DNA of 64,000 nucleotides from Prorocentrum cordatum (taxonomy: Eukaryota > Sar > Dinophyceae > Prorocentrales > Prorocentraceae): assembly GCA_963575745.1 (NCBI GenBank), contig CAUYUJ010003669.1, positions 436,457-500,456 on the forward strand, in the 5' to 3' direction. A program made the position numbers and the translations under genes. The stretch's first letter is position 1, and every line of letters starts with the position of its first letter. Below the pieces are notes generated by a model, which ran no database searches, was not told the origin of the DNA, and saw only the letters and a list, made by a program, of their open reading frames with translations. Positions 11,116 to 20,646 of this stretch are shown one piece after another.

Positions 11116-11165
11116 GGTCTGTTTGTGTGTCTCTGTCTGTGTGTGCGTGCGCATGTGAATGTGTG
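10818..11165. repeat. Compound microsatellite: TG, T, TC and (CTGT)n
   Basis: (GT)n, then ~18 T, then (TC)n, then about 200 bp of (CTGT)n with sparse CTCT interruptions, ending in TG-rich DNA. Open frames of Val/Cys/Leu/Ser or Thr/Asp/Arg/Gln here are products of the repeat. Confidence 0.95.
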
Positions 11166-11224
11166 AATGCGCGTAGAGAAAACAGGAAACCCACTTGGGA
11201 TGCGGGGACAAACGAGGTGTCGCG

Positions 11225-11345
11225 ACTTTGAAGGTCCTCTTTTCCCTCCTTCTCGACCACCTCCGGGCCGCCTCGAGCACCTGCCTGAAACGCATGAGGC
11301 CCCCGTGCCTGCTCAGCAGCTCCGCGAGCCAGCCCTCGCGCGCTG
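11225..11345 (-). CDS. Exon-like fragment, unknown protein
   Basis: On the minus strand a short frame reads [20 protein letters not shown] followed by EAARRW, an amphipathic helical segment with no simple-repeat character, flanked by low-complexity DNA on both sides. It could be one exon of a spliced gene whose introns hold the neighbouring microsatellites, or a retroelement scrap. I see no neighbouring exon that can be joined to it with confidence, and the boundaries are approximate. Confidence 0.25.
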
Positions 11346-11399
11346 GGCGGGGAGCGGCGAATCGCGAGGTCAGGGAGCCCCGCGGGCCCGGGAGGACCC

Positions 11400-11548
11400 C
11401 CGTCGTCATCCTCCTCCGCCTCCTCGTCCTCCTGCTCCTGCTCCTGCTCCAGCTCCTGCTCCTGCTCCTCCTCCTCCTCCTCCTCCTCCTCCTCCCCGTT
11501 CCTCCCCCTCCTCCTCTTTACCCTCCTCCTCCTCCTCGTTCGTTCCTC
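11400..11548. repeat. (CTC)n/(CTG)n microsatellite
   Basis: About 140 bp of CTCCTC with CTGCTC interruptions. Confidence 0.9.
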
Positions 11549-11685
11549 GCTCGCTCCTTGGGGCTTAAAAGTTTGAGCCCGTGTCAGAAGATGAAAAGGT
11601 GAAAGTCGCGCACAGAATTCCAAATTCATGCAGGAGGAGGGGGGGTCAGGGCGACCCCAACGCGGGGGCAGCCAGCGAGTCCCCT

Positions 11686-12117
11686 TCAGAGTGCCCGACT
11701 GCCACGCCAGGAAAAGGCGGTCCTGTCGGCGAGGGGGGTCGGGCCAGGGGTCATACCCGACACCATTCCCCAGGCGGCCTCCCCTCCCCAGCAAGCGTCC
11801 AGACGCGCCGTCTGAACATCTGGGTCGTGGGTGAACACAATCCCGTCCCCCCATCGGACACCGCCCGTCACCAGATACGAGGCCTCATGCAGCGGCTGTG
11901 CCCTTGAGGGGCAGGCGCTCTGCTGAAAAACGGGGGCACTTTCAACCCGCATCGTGCAAACTCCCGCCGCATTGCGGTCGGAAACCCAGTCAGGGGCGGC
12001 CCCCTCCCCCTCTTCATTGCGCACTGCCCCTTCCTCGCACCCCCGCATGGTAGGCGTAATTGAGGCGTTGCGCAGTCGCATGCTGGCCGCACTGCAGAGA
12101 CTAGCAACAAAGCCCAC
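11686..12117 (-). CDS. Unassigned open frame downstream of LINE C
   Basis: 143-residue minus frame with a plausible structured stretch (ASYLVTGGVRWGDGIVFTHD then PDVQTARLDACW). It may be the 3' continuation of LINE C in another frame or an unrelated fragment. No domain recognised; the high GC content makes open frames easy here. Confidence 0.2.
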   Translation of the reverse strand: MGFVASLCSAASMRLRNASITPTMRGCEEGAVRNEEGEGAAPDWVSDRNAAGVCTMRVESAPVFQQSACPSRAQPLHEASYLVTGGVRWGDGIVFTHDPDVQTARLDACWGGEAAWGMVSGMTPGPTPLADRTAFSWRGSRAL

Positions 12118-12207
12118 AGTCTCCCCAAGCGGCCTTGAACTCGCCGACGGTGCCGTGCCCCCACCCGCTCTTTGACGTAAACAAGAGGGGCGGAGACGAT
12201 GGTTGAG

Positions 12208-13206
12208 CTAACGCATCGGATCAGCATGAGAGAACTGTCCAAGACACGTGGGGGGTGGGGGGGGGATGGGCGCGCCAGAAGGCCAAGCCCCCCCGAAGGC
12301 CACCGATGGGGCGACGCCAGGATCCACAGGTGGGCACGTGTCCAACAGGGTCCCTCGACAACCAGGAAGCCTAGGGAAGGCCGCAACTTTGGGGGGCATT
12401 CCGGCGACAGGGGCAGCAGGGTCAACAGGTGGGGACACGGGGAGGATCCAGCAGGCAGGAACGGCCTGGGCCACGCATCGCACTAAAAGTTCAGTGCAAG
12501 ACCGCAACCAAATCTTCTCTCTCGCCAACCACCCCCTCACACAGCCGCTGGTCTGAACACACCCCCACGGGGACACAGTGGTTCGAACGCGAGTGAGGCC
12601 CACGGGGAGCGCAGCGATGGGGTGGGAAGCTTGCACAAAACTCGTCAACATGTACTCAATATACAGACTCGCGACCTTCCCCTGCTCGATGAATCTACAT
12701 GCCGTAGCTAACGTGTATGGGGAGAGTAAGCCCGTGGAGTCGGGCGTCGCACACTCAAGAACGATGGGCCACACACGGTCTTCTCGCCACAATGGTTGCT
12801 CCGCGAACACTCGCATGGCATTCTTGCTGCGGCCCTCTCTGTAAACCACAAACACAGCGTACGAGCCGGCAGAGGCGGGGCGGGAGGCAGGATTGGCCCA
12901 AATCAGCACAGGAGCAGCCAGAGGTGCAACAATGGCGGCAAGCAGAGCTATCTTTGGCTGCTGTGGGATCCGGACCAGGGGTCGGGAAACAGGTCCCGCA
13001 ATATTCACCGCGGGAACATGAGCAAAGCACTCCGAAAGTCCCTTGGGGCGGTTCACACGTCTTACTTCCCGCCTATCCGCAGGGCACCCCGCCAGCTCAT
13101 CCTCGGAAGGTCGCAGCTGGGAATTAAGCCAACACGTGCGACAGCTAGCAGCACTCTGACTGTGTTTCAGCAATCTAGCAATATGGGTAACACAAATCGG
13201 ACACAC
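12208..13206 (-). pseudogene. LINE C post-RT open frame
   Basis: 332-residue frame that begins with the CPIC finger and continues through an Arg/Pro-rich linker. A more structured part follows around YAVFVVYREGRSKNAMRVFA then PLWREDRVWPIVLECATP, then ATACRFIEQGKVASLYIEYM. The last ~100 residues are Pro/Ala-rich and lie over a G-rich tract. No known family recognised. Its place after the zinc fingers parallels the C-terminal domain of LINEs A and B, but I see no convincing sequence match to it. Confidence 0.4.
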
Positions 13207-13318
13207 CGTTCCCGTGACAAACGCAGTCGGGCTGGCTTCAGTCTCATGTGTTTCCTGATGTGGATTCGTACCACTTGCTCCTGCTCAGACGCGAAACCAC
13301 ACATATAACATATAACAG
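13130..13318 (-). pseudogene. LINE C tandem zinc fingers (C2H2 plus CPIC type)
   Basis: One minus frame reads CYMCGFASEQEQVV then RIHIRKH: C-x2-C-x12-H-x3-H, an exact classical C2H2 finger. Shifted by one base, the next frame reads VCPICVTHIARLLKH followed by SQSAASCRTC, a second Cys/His cluster with CxxC, His and later CxxC. Zinc fingers after the RT occur in several LINE clades, where they bind nucleic acid. One frameshift lies between the two fingers, so they are no longer translated together. Confidence 0.65.
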
Positions 13319-13585
13319 ACGTACTGGGAGTCCGCAGCCTGGGGTTGGGTTCCAGTGGCCTCCTCTGGGTGGAGAGCAGCAGGGGTAGGGGGAACGAGTG
13401 GGGTCCCCCTGGCCCTTTCCATGGGCAGCGGCATGGCGATGGCGCTGGTCAGACTTGAATTGTGGGCCAGACACTTGCTGGCATCGGTGAATCTACTCCT
13501 CCACATCTCACACCCAAGCTCTTCCTGCCACTGGAACCTACTCTGGGCACCCGCAGTGCCCACCAGCCTCACAAGGCGACGGGGG

Positions 13586-14854
13586 TCATTCCGAACAGTA
13601 TTCAGCCAAAAAGGCATCCAATCGCCAGAGGGCGGGTCCGACGAAGGGTCGATTGTGCTGAGCCACGCAAGGTCCTGGCAGATAAGTTGGGGCCAAAGGC
13701 CAGAGACCCCCCACACCGCATCGAGCAGCATGCGCAACATCGGGGGGGGCACGCACCAGAGACCGAGCCAGGAAACGAAGACGCATGATAAAGAGCACGA
13801 CTTGGACGGGCAGACGACTGACAGCGGCCAGGATCTTGCGAGAAGCAACCTGCTCATCCTTATTGTTGCGCTTTCCTAAATTCATGGCCGTTCTGTAAAT
13901 CGCTATATGGTGCTGCGCAATCAGTCTCTCAATGTACCCAGGCACATCATCCCAAGTAGAGCTGCAATAAAACATACGCGACGCAGCAAGCGACTCACAA
14001 AACATGACCTTCTTGGCCAGTGGCATGAGGGGGGAGGGGGCGATCAGTTTCTTGATTGGCTTGAGGGCCCCCGCCATCCCCGCGGCACGGTGCGCCACCT
14101 CGGCTCCGAGCCCCCCCGTATCCATGCACATGGCCCCCAGAACTCGGTGGCACCAAACAGCTTCCAAGTCCTGTCCCCAGGCTTCCGAACGGAGGGTGGG
14201 TCGACTTTGCGTGGCCAACCTTCTTCTTGCAGCTTTTTGCCCCGCCCCGCGGAACGCCAACAAAATCTTGGTCTTGATGGGGTTGACCATGAGACCCCGC
14301 TCCTGGACAAGTCCACACAGGATGTCATACGCCCGAATGACCTTTCCAGGGGGCTCCTGCGCGCTGCCAACTAACAGTAATGTCAGGTCGTCTATAAAAG
14401 ACACATCACTTGTGGGCTGGTCCCAATCTTCAGCTACCGAGACGCGCGTGGCCGGTTGGGTCGGGGTCCAAACGAGGTCTTCCTGCTTCAGAGCAGCCTG
14501 GAGGTCTGTCACGATACCCTAGAACACCACGTTAGACACGTCCCCCGCGGGAATGGATCCAGGTTTGGATCCTACCGTGGGGGCGATCCAATCGCTGGTG
14601 AGGGCAAGCCTGTTGTCGCATCTGGACGTGGCCTTGATACCCGTACCCTCGCCTCCGAACTTGGACCGAGATTGAACGGTACTGGCAGTGGCCGTCCCCT
14701 GGGATATCAACTCGTTGAAGCAGGTGTCGCACTCCCTCGAGCTGCTGGGACAAAACGACCGCCATCGCCTCTCCAGCCGCCTGAGGGCGCCAGAAAGGTG
14801 GAGACAGTCGAGGACGGATGTGAAAGGAAGGGGTAGGGTTGCCACACCTTTCAA
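13586..14854 (-). pseudogene. LINE C reverse transcriptase (palm and thumb)
   Basis: A frame of 111 residues (14854-14519) ends GSKPGSIPAGDVSNVVF, an RT motif B pattern. A TAG follows at 14519-14521. The same frame then resumes as GIVTDLQAALKQEDLVW and continues 309 residues to 13586. About forty residues in lies SFIDDLTLL, the catalytic motif C box, followed by GLMVNPIKTKI, the conserved motif D/E region where the palm meets the thumb, and a helical thumb/connector (MFYCSSTWDD, HHIAIYRTAMNL). Motif A is not visible upstream. One nonsense codon is the only break within these 420 residues, so the copy is fairly young or the stop recent. The 3' end shifts frame before the zinc fingers. Confidence 0.8.
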
Positions 14855-14879
14855 TTTGCTTGTGATTTGGGGGTGCTGC

Positions 14880-15615
14880 TTAGGGGGGAGAAGAGCGTTG
14901 CCGCGGTTGAATCAACACGTGTCGGGTAGGACGCTGAGGCGGCGACGTCGCCCATGACACCCCTGGTGGCTGTGCGCCGCGAGGCGCCGAAAAGGTAAGC
15001 CAAACGACTACGGAGTAGAGGGATAATAGGGAAAGAGGAATTGTGAGTATACTGAGAAAGAGACGACTGGGATGGAGAGAGGGAGGCATGGACGGGAGGA
15101 TGGAGTGAGGGGGGCGCAGATGTTGAAGAGGCAATGGGGGAGGGATGAACGGCAGGAGTGAAGCTGAGAGTGAGGGCTGGAGAGAGGGCGGGTGCGCCAA
15201 GGGGTCGTGACCGAGGGGTTGAATGAGGGATGGGTGGGATGGCGTAGAGGGGAACGGGGGGAGGCGCTGGAGGGAGGGCAGGAGATTTAGGCCCGATGTC
15301 CGTCCTGTGGTGGAGGGAAAGCTGGACGGAGGGTTGGGGGGGGAGAAACGTGAAGCAAGTAATGGATTGCCGCAGGGCGCCCTCTCGAGCGGTTGTTGGG
15401 GCACAGAATCTGGGCCTGCAGCGGCCAGTCGGGGCGGCTGGGGCGCCTCAGGAACGCTGTCGACGAAGCGCAGCTGCAGGGAGCATTCCGAAGCGAAATG
15501 AGCTTCGACACCGAGAAACACCGTTGTCCCCTCTCGCCTTCTCTCTACGTCGGGCCCTTCCGCTGAAAGCCGGGTTCCCGAACCTCTCCTGTGTTCCAGA
15601 CGTGCCAATTTTTCG
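14880..15615. other. Purine-rich low-complexity DNA, no gene
   Basis: Plus strand is G/A-rich (GGGAGGG, GAGAGAG) between about 15010 and 15300. The long minus frame across it is Pro/Ser/Leu-rich and reflects composition. Confidence 0.6.
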
Positions 15616-15854
15616 AGCTGCGTTCAGCCGTGGCGACGTGGAGACCCAAGCCAAAAAACTCAAGCCTCGCTTGTTGAGGCTGCAGGTTCAAACCTGCTGG
15701 CTGGCCCTGTCCAGTGGACTCATCAATGCAATGCTAATGTGTTGGGAGACTCGAAGGGGGTTTTGCTCTTTTTGCGCCCGGGGAATGTGTCCTGACGGGC
15801 GTGGTGCCGTTTGCCAAGGAGTGTGGGTATCTGTGTCTGCGGTGAGGGGCTGTT

Positions 15855-17930
15855 GGCGGTCGCGCTGCGTCCGAAGATTTTGGCCTCACCTGGCTGGCGT
15901 CATTCTCAGGAGGGTCGGGGCTGACGTTTATGCAAAGGGTGGATGCTCCCGGTGCGGCCGGGGATTTTGGCCTAACGTGCGTGTTGCTCTCCGATTGGAT
16001 GTGGATTCTGGTCTGGCGTGTGTGCGGCGGGTGGGAGTGTGGACTTGACGACTGCGTGTGGTTCTTGTTGCCGTGCGGCCGGGGATTTTGGCCTAACGTG
16101 CGTGTTGCTCTGCGCTTGGATGTGGATTCTTGTCTGGCGTGTGTGCGGCGGGTGGGAGTGTTGACTCGACGTCTGCGTGTGGTTGTTGTTGCCGTGTGGC
16201 CGGGGATTTTGGCCTAACGTGCGTGTTGCTCTCCGCTTGGATGGGGATTCTGGTCTGGCGTGTGTGCGGCGGGTGGAAGTGTTGACTTGACGGATGCGTG
16301 TGGTTGTTGTTGCCGTGTGGCCGGGGATTTTGGCCTAACGTGCGTGTTGCTCTCCGCTTGGATGGGGATTCTGGTCTGGCGTGTGCGGCGGGTGGAAGTG
16401 TTGACTTGACGGATGCGTGTGGTTGTTGTTGCCGTGTGGCCGGGGATTTTGGCCTAACGTGCGTGTTGCTCTCCGCTGGGATGGAGGTTCTGGTCTGGCG
16501 TGTGTGCGGCGGGTGGGAGGGTTGACTTGATGGATGCGTGTGGTTGTTGTTGCGTTGTGGTGTTGCCGCTCCCACGGCATGGCGAGACCATCGTGATGCT
16601 CGACGGAGGGGCGCGCTCGCCTTGCGTCCGGGGGTTTAGGCCTCACCTGGCTGGCGTCATTGTCAGGAGTGTCGGGGCTGACGTTTATGCAAGGGGTGGA
16701 TGCTCCCGGTGCGGCCGGGGATTTTGGCCTAACGTGCGTGTTGCTCTGCGCTTGGATGGGGATTCTTGTCTGGCGTGAGTGCGGCGGGTGGGAGTGTTGA
16801 CTTGACGTCTGCGTGTGGTTGTTGTTGCCGTGTGGCCGGGGATTTTGGCCTAACGTGCGTGTTGCTCTCCGCTTGGATGGGGATTCTGGTCTGGCATGTG
16901 CGGCGGGTGGAAGTGTTGACTTGACGGATGCGTGTGGTTGTTGTTGCCGTGTGGCCGGGGATTTTGGCCTAACGTGCGTGTTGCTCTCCGCTGGGATGGG
17001 GGTTCTGGTCTGGCGTGTGTGCGGCGGGTGGGAGTGTTGACTTGACGGATGCGTGTGGTTGTTGTTGCGTTGTGGTGTTGCCGCTCCCTCGGCATGGCGA
17101 GACCATCGTGATGCTCGACGGAGGGGCGCGCTCGCCTTGCGTCCGGGGATTTCGGCCTCACCTGGCTGGCGTCATTGTCGGGAGTGTCGGGGCGGACGTT
17201 TATGCAACGGGTGGATGCTCGCGGTGAGGCCGGGGATTCCATCGTGATGCTTGACGGAGGGGCGCGCTCGCCTTGCGTCCGGGGATTTAGGCCTGACCTG
17301 GCTGGCGTCATTGTCAGGAGTGTCGGGGCTGACGTTTATGCAAGGGGTGGATGCTCCCGGTGCGGCCGGGGATTTTGGCCTAACGTGCGTGTTGCTCTGC
17401 GCTTGGATGGGGATTCTTGTCTGGCGTGAACGCGGCGGGTGGGAATGTGGACTTGACGACTGCGTGTGGTTGTTGTTGCCGTGTGGCCGGGGATTTTGGC
17501 CTAACGTGCGTGTTGCTCTCCCCTCGGATGGGGGTTCTGGTCTGGCGTGTGCGGCGGGTGGCAGTGTTACCTTGACGGATGCGTGTGGTTGTTGTTGCCG
17601 TGTGGCCGGGGATTTTGGCCTAACGTGCGTGTTGCTCTCCGCTGGGATGGGGGTTCTGGTCTGGCGTGTGTGCGGCGGGTGGGAGTGTTGACTTGACGGA
17701 TGCGTGTGGTTGTTGTTGCGTTGTGGTGTTGCCGCTCCCTCGGCATGGCGAGACCATCGTGATGCTCGACGGAGGGGCGCGCTCGCCTTGCGTCCGGGGA
17801 TTTCGGCCTCACCTGGCTGGCGTCATTGTCGGGAGTGTCGGGGCGGACGTTTATGCAACGGGTGGATGCTCGCGGTGCGGCCAGGGATTTTGGCCTAACG
17901 TGTGTGTTGCTCTCCTTTTGGATGGGAATT
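15855..17930 (+). repeat. Satellite with ~120-bp unit and higher-order structure
   Basis: The unit (119-121 bp) contains GGCCGGGGATTTTGGCCTAA, GTGTTGCTCTCCGCTTGGAT and GTGTGGTTGTTGTTGCCGTG. The anchor CCTAACGTGC falls at 15971, 16092, 16213, 16334, 16453, 16728, 16849 and 16968 and beyond. A second unit type (TTGCGTTGTGGTGTTGCCGC then GACCATCGTGATG) starts near 16553, 17070 and 17721, giving a higher-order period. Unit lengths are not multiples of three, so Cys/Gly/Val-rich open frames are not genes. Confidence 0.95.
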
Positions 17931-17984
17931 CGGCGATGCCCGACGGAGAGGATGCGACAAAGATCCGATTTGGGGAGGATGTCT

Positions 17985-18722
17985 CACGCAAAACGGCCAT
18001 TCTCTCACAGTGGGCCTCACAATCATGGGCTCTCCTTCACGATCTACGTGAGGGGTGCCACCGATTGTCTGAATTTCGACGATGTCCCTAGCGAAACGGC
18101 CAGATTGCTCAAAGATGGTTCGACGAAACCCTGATTCGGGGCGGGTGTCTCAGGCTCTCCTTCACGATCTGTGTGAGGGGTGCCACCGATTTTCAGAATT
18201 TCGACGATGTCCCTAGCGAAACGGCCAGATTGCTCACAGATGGTTCGACGAAGGCCCGATTTGGGGGTGTCTCAGGCTCTCCTTCACGATCTGTGTGAGG
18301 GGTGCCACCGATTTTCAGAATTTCGACGATGCCCCTAGCGAAACGGCCAGATTGCTCACAGATGGTTCGACGAAGGCCCCATTTGGCGAGGGTGTCTCAG
18401 GCTCTCCTTCACGATCTGCGTGAGGGGTGCCACCGATTTTCAGAATTTCGACGATGTCCCTAGCGAAACGGCCAGATTGCTCACAGATGGTTCGACAAAG
18501 GCCGGATTTGGAGAGGATGTCTCAGGCGAAACGGCAATTCTCTCATAGAGGAGCTGAAAATCATTGGACATACACTGTGTTTTTGAAGGTTTGATGTTGA
18601 AATGGTTGAAATCCCATGTGTTTTTGGACCTCTCCTTCACGATCTGCGTGAGGGGTGCCACCGATTTTCAGAATTTCGAAGATGTCCCTAGCGAAACGGC
18701 CAGATTGCTCAAAGACGGACGG
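17985..18722 (+). repeat. Second satellite, ~122-125-bp unit, five copies
   Basis: The anchor CTCTCCTTCACGATCT lies at about 18030, 18155, 18277, 18402 and 18630. The unit also contains GGTGCCACCGATTTTCAGAA and TAGCGAAACGGCCAGATTG. The last interval (228 bp) carries an extra ~105-bp segment. It abuts the preceding satellite but is unrelated in sequence. Confidence 0.9.
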
Positions 18723-18765
18723 ACGGACGCATTAATCCCCTCTGAGCTCTACTCCCTCGGCGAGG

Positions 18766-18822
18766 TGCGTATGATAATATGTATATGTATATGTATATGT
18801 GTGTATATATATACGGGTGGTG
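18766..18822. repeat. (TATATG)n microsatellite
   Basis: Short AT-rich tract of TATATG/TGTATA units; the only markedly AT-rich spot in the area besides 35.0-35.1 kb and 46.3 kb. Confidence 0.85.
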
Positions 18823-18827
18823 CAGTT

Positions 18828-20330
18828 CATGTGGTGCAAAGCTTGACACATCCCATGCTCTTGCAGGCATCCCACCCGCCCACCGGCAACTTGGTTTGAA
18901 AAACCCATGCGTTGGCGATTGAGATGCATGCTTGGCGTTGGCTGGTGCATCTCTGCAGCCGCACCAACCCTAGCACACGCGCGCAGACGCCAGCTAGTTT
19001 GGCGCCACGGACGCGGCCGCGGTGGCGCTAACCGCTGGGCGCATCCCAGCGGGCACTTCCCTGCGAGTCGGCAACTTGGTCGAGCGCGGTATCATGGCAA
19101 CGCCGAGTGCGGTAGACGCGATGATGATACCAGCGATGTTGCTGACGATGTTCGCACCGACGAAGGCGCGGCCACAGGCGGCGCCGATGCTGATCACGCC
19201 GGCGACGATGACGGCGTCCTCGCTTCGGCGATGAAGGCTTTGGACAGATTTCGACATGCGCGCGCGGCCGACGCGCGACAGTGGCCCGCACGGTTTTATT
19301 TGACACGGATCGTGCCCCCCCAGCACGCGCGCAAAGGGCGTGCGAATGATGCGGGCATGCGGCGCCAGAGGCCCTTTTGACAAACATCCAGGAAGATGCG
19401 GCAAACAAACGATGGTTTTGGTAAGACTTCGCAAGAGCGCGCGCGCAAGTTTGTATCTGTTTTTTGAAAACCGATGTTGCGAAACCTTGCGTTTTTGAAA
19501 GTGTTGTCGATATTCGGTTTCGAAATCGCTGCGACGCCCAACATTTGTTTAATACTTCCGGCATGCGCGCGCGACGATGCGCGCGCGTGCACTTCGTCTC
19601 GTTTTTCTGCGAAGGATTCTCGCGACGGCACGCGCGCAAAGGCGTTCGAACGAACTCGACATGCGTGCGCGAAGCCCGTTTGGTAGCATGCTCGGAGAAT
19701 GTGGAAAACAAAAGGTTGTCTTAAGAATTCGCAAGAGCGCGGGCGCAATTGTTTTTTAATTGCTATTCTTATGTTTTGAAAACCCGTGTTTTGGACACTA
19801 GAATTGAAACCGTTACGACGAAACCAACAATGTTTGAAGATTTTGGGCATGCGCGCGAGACGACGCGCGCGCGTGCTCTTCACGGGATTCTGGGGAACTG
19901 CGAATTTTTCATAAACGAATGCTCGCGCATAGCATTTGTTGCAAAGGATGGCCGGGGGGGGGGGTCGATGCCGTATCGGCTGGGATGGTACAAATTCATA
20001 TTTCGGATGGACGAAGGGGGAGGATCATACGTGGATTGCAATGCGACAAGGTGGACCGATAAACCCGGGGAGGTATATTCTTTTTTTTAAAAGGAGAATC
20101 TACCTGGTTCAAGCTCGGTCGTGCCATCTATATGGTGCAAAATCGGAAGTAGAATCTACGTGGTGCAAACTCTGTGTTGCTCTCCATTTGATGCAACTAT
20201 TGCGGTGTAGTCTTTAGTGGAGTCTACGAGGTGCAATCCACTCTGCTGAACTTGAAGTCGTCATCTCCACTGCTCGCACAAACATCCCACCCACCCACCC
20301 GCAACTTGGTTTGCAAAACCTATTAAGACC
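18828..20330 (+). repeat. Modular ~1-kb satellite, copy 1
   Basis: Modules in order: B (CCCACCCGCAACTTGGTTTG, at 18872 and again at 20287); C (GGCGTTGGCTGGTGCATCTC); D (CAACTTGGTCGAGCGCGGTA then TCATGGCAACG); E, a GAYGAYG-rich block; F, repeated twice (CGCAAGAGCGCGCGCG, GTTGCGAAACC, GCATGCGCGCGCGACGACGC, AAGCCCGTTTGGTAGCATG); G (GGCTGGGATGGTACAAATTC then AAGGTGGACCGATAAAC); A (GTGGTGCAA units). The same order recurs at 26.7-28.6 kb and partly at 56.3-57.4 kb. No conserved reading frame across copies. Confidence 0.85.
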
Positions 20331-20425
20331 GACTACGACGACACCGACGACAACGACTAGGACGACACCGACGACGTCTCCGACGACTTCGACGACGACA
20401 ACGACGCCGACGCCGACTTTTTCCA
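20330..20425. repeat. (GAC)n microsatellite flanking LINE B, 3' side
   Basis: GACGACACCGACGAC triplets. It occupies the position of satellite module E and abuts LINE B. The matching GAC tract lies on the other side at 26270-26725. Confidence 0.85.
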
Positions 20426-20646
20426 TCCATCGACCTTGGGGAAAACAAAACCACGCAATGCTGTCTGGAACGTGACAGTGCGTCGGGTGGCATATAATAA
20501 AGTTTCCCGTCGCAGGGCGTTACTCGCCCAGGCTGGGCGCGCCGTGCAGGGGGCTCAACGAGCGGCAGAACCTGCGTGCACTCTAGCATCCTGATCCGCA
20601 CCTGCGTGCACTCTAGCAGAACCTGCGGGCACTCTGCAACCGCATT

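Larger units (their letters stand above)
12208..14854 (-). mobile_element. LINE C, 5'-truncated non-LTR retrotransposon
   Basis: Minus-strand order: RT motif B and C region (14854-13586), C2H2 finger (about 13315-13240), second CPIC-type finger (about 13206-13130), then a longer C-terminal open frame to 12208. No endonuclease is seen upstream; DNA above 14.88 kb is purine-rich. So the copy is 5' truncated, as is common for LINEs. The RT sequence differs clearly from LINEs A and B (different motif B and C surroundings), so it is a separate lineage. Confidence 0.8.

Noticed and set aside
10764-11231. Leu/Ser/Val/Cys-rich and Thr/Asp/Arg/Gln-rich frames
   Set aside because: Direct translation of (CTGT)n and flanking microsatellites.
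14880-15608. 242-residue minus frame upstream of LINE C as an endonuclease or ORF1
   Set aside because: Ser/Pro/Leu-rich composition follows the purine-rich plus strand and no EEP motif is present.
15930-17898. Repeated Cys/Gly/Trp-rich open frames resembling a repetitive protein family
   Set aside because: Satellite units of 119-121 bp change frame every unit; the similar peptides come from the repeat.
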